64,000 nucleotides of DNA, from NCBI GenBank assembly GCA_001179505.1, contig CDMY01000339.1:38747-102746 (forward strand), written 5' to 3'. The notes beneath the pieces were generated by a model. It did no database searches, was not told the origin of the DNA, and worked only from the letters and a program-made list of their open reading frames with translations. This DNA is from Vitrella brassicaformis (Eukaryota > Sar > Vitrellaceae). Both the position numbers and the translations under genes were made by a program. Within the stretch, counting starts at the first letter, position 1; each line of letters opens with the position of its first letter. This document shows, piece by piece, positions 56,151 to 64,000 of this stretch.

Positions 56151-56387
56151 GGATGACGGGTCGCCGCCTATGGAGCTACTACAGGGGAATCGCTGGGGCA
56201 GACGGTATGCGATGAGTAAGACACGCATACTTGCACATATATCTACCTTGCATGTGTCGTATGCATACATAAATGTGTGTCTGCAGAGCGTCAATCAACA
56301 TGCCCGGCAGCGTTAGTGACAAGTACAAGGCGTGAAGCACATGCGTCCATGTGCTGGGTGTGTGTGTATGTGTGTGTGTGTGTACAG

Positions 56388-58640
56388 ATGAGCAGTGCTG
56401 TGTCGGCACACCGGAGATTCTCGGTGCCAAACGGCCACCACCAGACCACTCAGCCAACGTATGCACGTGGACGACACACAAAAGCGTACGTCTGTCTGCC
56501 ATCGTGTGCCCAGGGGCGTGACTGAATGGCCGTCATCAGTCACCGAAAAGCTGCAGAAAGCCGACGTGGTCGCGAGACTGACGGACCTGCCCGTACGCAA
56601 GCAAACACACAAGCACATGCAAACCCAGACACAGACGTATGTGTGCCTGGCCTGCACAGGACCAGCGCGAGAGCACCGGCCTCCGTCTGTTGGCTGCTGC
56701 CTTCGAGTACGGATGCTGACAGTGTGCATACCCAGATACCTGTGGCCATACGTGTGTGCAGGATCCAGGACCCCGACAAGACCAACAAAGGAGGAGAGGA
56801 CTCCTCTTTCGCCTGCATGGACCGGGGTAATGCACATACGATTCCCACGTCACTTTCATGGACGAAGGCATACACCAACATGTGCCCACATGAATGCAGG
56901 CAACGGCGCTGTGGGGGTGGCGGACGGTGTTGGTGAGTGGGCCGCAGGATAATATGGCATCAATCCAAAGCCGTAAGCATGCCTGTCATGGACACGCCAC
57001 TCACTGCATCCTTCTGCGTGTTCCATGGATGAATCAATGTGTCCCTGCACCCACGTTCGCCGACGAGCTCATGAGGAGATGTGGACAGCTGGCTGGCATC
57101 GCCCTCGCCAACAGCACCAGCAGCGCACGTAGCAGCAGCAGCAGCAGCAGGGAGCCCCCAGTGCAGCCGCCTCGCGAGATCGCCCTTCAGTACGAGCAGC
57201 ATGTGTGTGGGTACACATCCATCCATTTGCATGTGTGTTGAGCAGCTTTCTGTGGGGATCGCTGCCTTCATTTTATATTTGGTGGTCATTTCCTTCGCCC
57301 GCTGACGCGACGCCGGGAGAAAAAGAGAGTATCGACGTCATTCAGTGGTCAACGCCGGGTCGTGACGACAGACTGCCCACTGAATGCTTAACGAAGGGCG
57401 CACACAGTGAGGCAGACCGAGGGAACGGAGAGACATGCTTATCTACACATGTCTCCCTCTCCCTCTCTGTGTGTGTGTGTGTCTCTGTGTCCGTCTGTGC
57501 AGCTGTTGACCTTTGATGATGAGCAAGCCTTTGGATGTCGTCGAGCGGGCCTTTGGCGGTCTCGTCATCGACTTGGGCCAAAGCTCGCAACCCTTCTTCC
57601 CTCGACCAAAAAACATCCCGCCCGCTCACTGTACTCCACTTCGAGATAGTGTGTATGTGTGTGTGTCTTTTCATGTATGTGTGTAGGGGGAGCGGCTGAG
57701 CTACGCCAACCTGGGCGACTCAACCCTCATGCTGCTGAGGTGGGCACATCATAACAACAACAATAACAGTGCCACACACACTCAAGCGCATTGTATGTGT
57801 GCAGACGCCAGGAGAGGCAGCAGGTGCGCCCGGTCATCAGGAGCAAGGAGCAGCACCACGACTTCAACCGCCCCTTCAGCTGCAGCGCCCTGCCACACGA
57901 GACGAGTGCGACCGAATGCAGCAGAGTGGCGAGGTGAGAAGGGAGGGAGGTGTGCATACACCGTTGTGTCTCTCGCCATGAATAAAATGTGGATGAATCG
58001 CATACAGCATCCCGAGAAGGTGGCGGCAATGAGGATGCTGGTGGGGGGAGGACAGCCCGTAAGCAGAAGAGTATTGCGTGTTGACCTGAATGTCTCTTCG
58101 CTTCGTTCAGGACTCGCTACGCATGGCCAACACCGAGTGTGCGAGGGTGCGGGAGGGCGACATGCAATCATGGGGGCTCACCTACATGCATTCCTGTGAC
58201 TTCGTGATTGCAGGCCTCTTCGACAACCTCTTCGAAGAGGAGATCTGCGGGCTCGCCACACTCTCACTCTCGCCACACGATGCAGCGGTAACAGCAGTTG
58301 CATCCACACCAAGAGATCCGTCTTGAGTGCGTAGCTGTGTCACATCAGGCGCTGAAGGACTCCGGAGTGGCAGCGCGCGACATCCCCCCGGTCGCTCGCT
58401 GAGGCGCTGGCCAGCGCAGCATTTCACAAGAGGTACGTAGCTCTACGTGCGCATACACTCTACACGCGCGCGTATATGTCTGTGCAGCCGAGGGAGAGAG
58501 ACACCCCATTTGCACGGGCCGCTCGAGCAGATCTCCGGCAGAGGCGTGAGGACGGCCAGAGAAGCGCATTCGGAGAGCGGGAATACCAAGGGGGGAAGGT
58601 CGACGACATCACCGTCGTCGCTGCATGGCTGGTGGCTCGA
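56388..58640 (+). pseudogene. PPTC7-like PP2C, tandem copy D, interrupted by repeat R2
   Basis: Starts MSSAVSAHRRFSVPNGHHQT, then TEKLQKADVVARLTDLP, DPDKTNKGGEDSSFACMDRG, NGAVGVADGV and FADELMRRCGQLAGIALANS with a Ser-rich insert. At 57230-57575 repeat R2 stands where copies A and B have the GxSTA exons. The gene resumes with GERLSYANLGDSTLMLLR, SKEQHHDFNRPFQLQRP, GLFDNLFEEEICGLATLSLS and finally FGEREYQGGKVDDITVVAAW, the only complete C-terminal strand in the array. It lacks a central strand of the fold and the acceptor before FADEL is not evident, so it is unlikely to be active. Confidence 0.65.
57230..57575 (+). repeat. Segmental repeat R2, long copy 2, inside PP2C copy D
   Basis: Matches 54610-54945 with few differences: motif at 57258-57278, ESIDVIQWSTPGRDDRLPT, then KPLDVVERAFGGLVIDLG. 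Confidence 0.8.
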
Positions 58641-60030
58641 TGACTTACCCCTCATGCGTAAGTGCCACGAGGAGCGCTCGATCGCCATGTGGTCACTGTG
58701 TGTGACTGTCTGTGCTCTCTCTCGTCAGAATCGCGTGGGTAATCTACCAGCCCCCTCCCTATCCCTCCCGTTGCCTGTTGCCCTCGCTCCGGCCGATTAT
58801 ATCACACCCAAACGGCAAGCGTGAAAGGGAGGGGATGGCAAAGAAGGAATATATCTGTCGCTGCATGTGCTGCCTGTGCCTTCATTTGATGTGTGCAGGC
58901 GTATTTGGCTTATCCGCGTGTACTGGCTCAGCTGTGGTTGATCGGCCACCACATCAACTTCGGCGACGGCATGATCCTTCGCCTGTTTCAGCATGGGACA
59001 GCATGGGAACGTACTGCGGGCATTCCGAGACGATGATGGCTTCGAGCTTACAATCAACCCGGATTTCCCAACAACCGGCAGCATCTACCATTTATACCCG
59101 CAAGATCGGCGAGAGCAGGACCCGCCCGTTTCCAGCAGAGTCGACTATGGGATGATCCAATTCGGCCCAGCTGATTCAGAGTGGGGGCTGGTGCCGGGAA
59201 ATGCAAGGCTTCGCTATGTGTCTGTGTCATGATTCGTGAAAAATATCATCCTGACGCACTTCAAGACAATCCATCAGATCCACACAACAACTACAGCAGT
59301 GGCCAGGTGAGTCGGGAAATGTCAAGAAGAAGGTTGTCTAAATACGCGTCTCTGGTATGTTGTGTGTCATGCACTTAGTTTTGCTGTCGATGCAGAGGCA
59401 CAGCACATGTAGGGGGTTTATGGCGTCGCGTGTAGCAAGCCGAGAAGGCCAAGGTGGTACCTCAAAGAGCAACTGGTGAGACACAAACAAACAGGCAAAC
59501 ACCCAAACATACACTCGTCTGTCGGCCTGTCTGTCTGTCTCTTTGTCTACAGCGTTTCATAGTGTACCTGAGACAGAAAGGTGAGCGAGAGACACAGACA
59601 GACAGACAGACAGACAGACAGCTGGCATGTCTCATGGATTGATTGCTGTGTTTGTTCACCACTCAACAGCGGCCAAGTAGGGTGTGAGGTCGTCCGGACA
59701 TTCAGCCATTCATCGATCGGTGGGTTGTTCTTGTCTGTGGTTGTCAGGCTGCGTGCCACCGTCGGAACACCGTGACTCATCGGCAACCAACACACCACTC
59801 TTCGCCGCTCGATTGCGTGTAACGAAAACCTAAAACTGGATGGACGCACACGCAGAGAGAGACAGAGGGAGAGAATGAGCGTCATAAATGCATTCATACG
59901 TATGGCTCTCTGGTGTCTCTCTGTGTGCTCTGTGTCTCCAGGCCGCCACGGCACCAGCAACAGCAGCGGCTGCAGTTGTCCAGACAATCGGTGTCTACAT
60001 TTTATATTTGACGAGACCCTTAAGGATCTG
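58641..60030. other. Uncharacterised region, possible gene remnants
   Basis: From 58898 one frame reads LAYPRVLAQLWLIGHHINFG and another, from about 58995, VLRAFRDDDGFELTINPDFP and VDYGMIQFGPADSEWGLVPG. The two look like neighbouring parts of one protein in different frames, so a small intron or a frameshift lies between. A short frame at 59230-59300 (KYHPDALQDNPSDPHNNYSS) may belong. No family recognised. The motif recurs at 59987-60007, just before the MITE. Confidence 0.35.
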
Positions 60031-60500
60031 CAGTCCGGACCGCGTAAGTGGGTCACCGCATAAGCGGGTCAGTTGCGTATGTGGGTCAGCCCATCCCGAT
60101 CACTCTGTACACAGTCAAAAACGGACCGGATAACCGGGTCACCTCCCAAAGAGACTCAAATCACCCATCCAAACCGACCATTCATGGCTCAAAATGACCG
60201 CAAGACGATGAAGAACCTCTCTGTGAAAGAGCGGACCGATGAAAGTGTGATCTCATTGAGAAATACAGACATTTTGTTTGTCATCTTCTGAGATGATCGA
60301 CGGATTTCGTAAATCTGAGTGACTTCGAGCGAGAAAAAAAGAGTCAATGGGCTTCTGAGAGGCTCCTGTGATTCATTCACAGCGAGAAATCACTCCAAAA
60401 GTCGCTGGAAAACAAGTGGGTCAGCTCTGTAGTAGGTATAAGCGGGTCAAACGCGTAAGTGGGTCAGCCATGTACTGACCCACTTACGCGGTCCGGACTG
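60031..60500. mobile_element. MITE-like element with 25-bp perfect terminal inverted repeats
   Basis: Left end 60031-60055 begins CAGTCCGGACCGCGTAAG; right end 60476-60500 is its exact reverse complement. The element is 470 bp, with no coding frame. Inside both ends, variants of GCGTAAGTGGGTCA recur in direct orientation (about four on the left within 110 bases, two on the right), as subterminal repeats do in transposase-binding ends. No clear target-site duplication: flanks are GGATCTG on the left and TATCCTG on the right. The superfamily is not recognised. Confidence 0.85.
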
Positions 60501-61092
60501 TATCCTGCGTGCCTTTTTGAGTTCGTGAATAAGAGTCTGTGATCCGACGTTGATGACAGGTGCACATCGTTGATGACATGGTTCGTGAGTGAGCGGCATG
60601 ACATGCATGGTCTTTCAAGGAAGCTTGTTCATGCCTCTCTGCCTGCCTTGCATTCTTTCTTGCCCCCAGTATTGAATAATCGCAGACACTCATCCATCTC
60701 TTCCGAGCTCGAGAAGTCACTCATACAGCCCAGCCAATTGTCGGACGATGTGTCCTCAAAATCATCTTGATCAACAAACAACAGAGAGCAAACCTACGTC
60801 TGATCAAAATCTGTTGTTTCTCGGCGTGTCTCGTTATGCTTCAAGTACCTCGAACACCATTCACTGCTCGTGCAGACAGCCGCATTGCTTCAGGACCAGC
60901 GCAAAGGGGAATTGGGGCCGTCTCATTTTGACAGAAGGCGTTGACAGAAGGCGTTCCGGAGAAGATGACAGATAGAAGCGTGGTAACGAGACCAGGACGG
61001 GCACCAGAACCCCTTCAACACGCGCCTCCGCACGTCCACGGGCTCGAAGCAGTCTCGAAGCTCGCAGATCGAACTAGAGGAGAACAGGGTGA
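60501..61092. other. Intergenic region
   Basis: Slightly more A/T-rich than the rest. No gene or repeat recognised. Confidence 0.5.
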
Positions 61093-63174
61093 ATGCCTCA
61101 AGCAGGCACCGGCAACTTGCGCCTTGTAGCTCTCATTGCGATAGTGTCACCCTTGACCATGCCACAGCATTTGCCCGACCACCCACCCCTGCCGCCCAGG
61201 CCTTCCAGTTGCGCCTCTGAGTCGTGGATCTCCAGGAGCATCATGATGTTCCAACGCATGGCCAATGAGACCGGAATGCCGGCACGCATGACGGTAACCA
61301 CCACGGGAGGGACAGGAGGGCACAAGCACACCGCTGTCGATGCGATGCGATGTGTGTGTCGACTGATGTTGATGGATGGATGCAGCAGTGGGCGGACTGC
61401 GCCTCCCGTATCCTGCGCAGGGCGGAGTACAGGCGGCGAGCTCAGGCGAGCAGGCGCGAAGGGGCGCCATCATGGGAGCAGGTCAGTCAGGGAAAGGAGT
61501 CACCTCAGTCACCTTACGCACAGGCGGACGGACAGACAGACAGGCAGACAGACACAGGGTGGGGAGGCAGGCAGACAAGAAAAGGAGGACCGACCGATGG
61601 CTGGTGCCTGACCCAATCGACGACACAGCGGCTTGTCTGTGTGTGTGTGTGTGTGTGTGTGCGTGTGTGCGTGTGGTCAGAGTCTGGCTAGAGCCAAGCA
61701 GTGGATCGAGCAAGCCGAAGGGCGAGGGTATAAGGGCCTCTCGGAGACCCTTGAGGACCAGAAGTTGACGCCAACATTCCTGCGCACTGGAACACCCACA
61801 CAGCCACTCCAGGCGTCAGCACAAGGTCGGCGGTGGGGGGGGGGTGGGCCGCTGCACTCAATCGGCAACACGCGGCGCAGGCAGACATGGCTTGTTGTTC
61901 GTTGGTTCGGTTGTGTTTGTGTTTGTGTTTGTGTTTGTGTGTCGGGTCGGTTGGCAGTTGCAGGTCGTATTGCGTCCCCTGTGTCGGCCCCTCCCCCGTG
62001 CGCACAGCTCACTGCACCACACGAGCAGCAACCACAGACCTCTAGAGGTGGGCGACCAGCACACGCCCCATCACTCATGAACGGCAGATTCCCGGTGCAT
62101 GTGCTGTGTTGTGTTGTGTTGTGTTGTGGTGACTGTTCAGGTACGGATGCGTCGCCCACGGCGGCTACGACCTCGACGGGCAGCAGCACATCGTCGCGCA
62201 ACTCGGGTACATACGAACGTCACGCACACGGCGGCCAGGGGCGTACACCAACCACTCGATAGACGTCGTTCGTGTGTGTGTGTGTGTGGTTAATCGTGTC
62301 GTGTCGTGTCGTTCGTCAGGGACTGAGCACCTTGGGAGTCCTGGGGGCGGCGGCAGTCCCTCGGCCAAAACTCCACGCATCCGACTTTTGCCCGACACGA
62401 GGTCAGTTCAGTGAGTGATTGGGGCGCCGTCACGCAGCCGCACGAACACAGACACTGTCTGTCTGTGTATCTATCGTCTGCCTGTTGTGTGTGCTTCAGT
62501 CGGAATGCCACAATGTTGAAGTGGGTGATGCCGGGCAACTACGTCGAGGTGGCGGGGGCCTTCACCAACCGCCCTTGGGAGGCCAGACTCCCACTCTTCA
62601 AGTGCCCGCGGTAGACACCCATCCATTCATTCATTCACACACGCCTCTTTCTGCACCTCTCTCACTGTGCTATGCTGTGTTGTGTTGTGTTGTGTTGTGT
62701 TGTGTTTGACGTGTGTCATCCCTCCATCCCATCATTTATTCGGACAGGACTGGAGTGTTTTGGTTGTCACTGCAAGAGGCCTTGCCGGGGCTGCAGCCCG
62801 GCCGCTATCAGTTCAAGTACATCGTCGACGGCGAGTGGAAGTGCGACCCGTCGCTGCCGACGAAAGACGTAAGTGTCCTCGTGAGACACACACGCACAAA
62901 TGGATGCAATTGCACATGTGTGTGTGATGTTCGTGTGCAGGACGGTAGTGGCAACACCAACAATAGCATGACGGTGGCGGCAGCTGAAGGTGTCCTCGAG
63001 TGGAGACATCCCGCAGAGCGGACCGTCTCACTGGCGGGTGCGCAGCCACACTCACACAGGGAGAGAGAGAGCGACATGGATAGCCATTGTGCGCGCATTC
63101 AGGGTCATTCACAGAGCCGCCGTGGGGGCGACAGATGCCGCTCGCCTATGACCCACGGTCAGTGCTGTGGATGA
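61093..63174 (+). CDS. CBM48 (AMPK-beta type glycogen-binding) protein
   Basis: Exons upstream are a helical region (SRILRRAEYRRRAQASRREG, 61386-61490; ARAKQWIEQAEGRGYKGLSE, 61680-61830) and Ser/Thr/Pro-rich linkers. The CBM48 domain spans exons 62500-62610, 62748-62868 and 62941-63037: GNYVEVAGAFTNRPW, RLPLFKCPR, VFWLSLQEALPGLQPGRYQF, KYIVDGEWKCDPSLPTKD and DGSGNTNNSMTV. CBM48 domains bind glycogen or starch in AMPK beta subunits, branching enzymes and starch phosphatases. No kinase, phosphatase or hydrolase domain is visible, so it may be a scaffold or targeting protein (inference). Start is at 61093 or 61159 in the same frame. Confidence 0.75.
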
Positions 63175-63245
63175 GTGAATGGGCGATCAAACACGTGGAT
63201 CTGATCTGCACACCTCTTTGTGTGTGTGTGGGTGCGTGCCTGACT

Positions 63246-64000
63246 ATGCAGAGATTCCACCTACCGGATCTCGCTACAAGAAGCCGTCCCGGAGCTGCGG
63301 CCCGGTACGGCTGTGGCACACACACGTGGAAAGGTCCGACGAGCGACGTGTGTGTGGTTTGCTGTGGGCCATCAACATGTGAGCAGGGTCACATCAGTTG
63401 AAGTACATCGTCGACGGCGAGTGGAAATGCGACCCGTCACTCCCGACACAAGATGTAAGTGTCCTCGCGACACACACACAGAGAGGGAGAGGGAGGGAGA
63501 GCTGTGTGTCTGTTTATGTGTACCCACATCGGTGCATTCCTCTCTCTGTGTGTGTGTGTGTGTCTATGATGTGCAGGATGGCAGCGGCAACATCAACAAC
63601 GTGCTGCACTTCCATCGACCATCCGCACCAACACCATCACCATCACCACCAGCCCCATCACCACCAGCCCCAGCCCCACCAGCCCCAGCCCCAGCCCCAG
63701 CACCAACAACGGCACCAGCAATATCACTTCCTGCACGAGTACGTGTGTTTGTTCGTGGCCTGGCCACAGCCGACGAGGCATTAGTTTCATCTGCCCACTG
63801 TGCAACCTCTCCGTGTGTGTCCGTGTGTATCACATCAGAGTGGTCATGGCCGTCGTCGCCGTCGCCATCCAGCCGATGAGCCGCTCGACTTCTCATCATT
63901 GCCCGACGTGGAGGGCAGCGGCAGCGACACAGAGGAGGACCACGACCAAGGTGAGTGATGGATTGAGGGAGGGAAGAGTGTGTTGGGTGTGAGAACGGCC
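63246..64000 (+). pseudogene. Partial CBM48 duplicate with His/Pro/Gln-rich tail, runs off the window
   Basis: YRISLQEAVPELRPGT (63262-63309) and LKYIVDGEWKCDPSLPTQD (63398-63453) repeat the two halves of the 62748 exon, but about 85 unrelated bases separate them and the first CBM48 exon is missing. DGSGNINNVLHF follows after an intron, then a tail of His, Gln and Pro repeats ending QQRHQQYHFLHE. The next exon (from 63838) reads RRRHPADEPLDFSSLPD with acidic GSGSDTEEDHDQ, the same module as at 54960-55200. It may still be expressed, but the CBM48 fold cannot be complete. Confidence 0.6.

Noticed and set aside
49348-63174. A carbohydrate phosphatase system linking the PP2C array and the CBM48 gene
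   Set aside because: CBM-containing starch phosphatases are dual-specificity type, the CBM48 gene has no phosphatase domain, and the two loci share only a repeated exon module; no functional link is shown.

Overview
This is a nuclear segment of a eukaryotic microbe, most likely a photosynthetic alveolate. My best guess is a chromerid such as Vitrella brassicaformis; this is inference, since no marker gene in the window settles it. The reasons are: very dense, short GT-AG introns (about 10 to 20 per larger gene) with (CT)n(GT)n microsatellites inside them; two proteins whose N-terminal leaders look like bipartite leaders for a complex, secondarily derived plastid (hydrophobic signal peptide ending in Ala-Phe); and typical protist families (TLDc, PPTC7-type PP2C, JmjC ribosomal oxygenase, non-LTR reverse transcriptase). 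There are no operons or bacterial signals. Gene models below were spliced by hand from reading-frame continuity and intron phase; starts are the least certain part.

Layout. 0-7.5 kb: 5' part of an NAD glycerol-3-phosphate dehydrogenase (-), a membrane-anchored coiled-coil protein with a variant RING (+), and a NO66/MINA-type JmjC oxygenase (-). 7.5-23 kb: an unstable region of repeated, shuffled pieces of a spastin/katanin-like AAA ATPase gene and of coiled-coil exons, with a degenerate protein kinase gene, several hypothetical genes and a plastid-targeted membrane protein (-). 23-26.7 kb: a non-LTR retroelement inserted into the third AAA copy, with a 300-base assembly gap. 27-28.4 kb: a multi-pass membrane protein. 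28.8-32.4 kb: two RING-TLDc genes on opposite strands and a half-TLDc remnant. 32.7-36.3 kb: an intron-rich tyrosine recombinase gene (-) with two SAP domains and a zinc ribbon. 38.2-43.7 kb: a UBA-USP gene (-) resembling USP25/28 but lacking recognisable catalytic residues. 46-48.2 kb: a NYN ribonuclease domain fused to a TLDc domain (-). 49-58.6 kb: four damaged or mosaic tandem copies of a PPTC7-like PP2C phosphatase. 60.0-60.5 kb: a 470-bp MITE-like element. 61-64 kb: a CBM48 (AMPK-beta/glycogen-binding) gene and a partial duplicate running off the window.

The genes do not form a pathway. What links them is local duplication: TLDc domains recur four times, PP2C four times, the AAA gene three times, CBM48 twice, and a repeat of about 0.7 kb sits just upstream of both the recombinase and the USP genes. 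A short A/T-rich motif, CTGYCTWCATTTTATAT, recurs nine times, mostly at the edges of duplicated blocks. The most unusual protein architectures are the NYN-TLDc fusion and the SAP-SAP-zinc ribbon-tyrosine recombinase.
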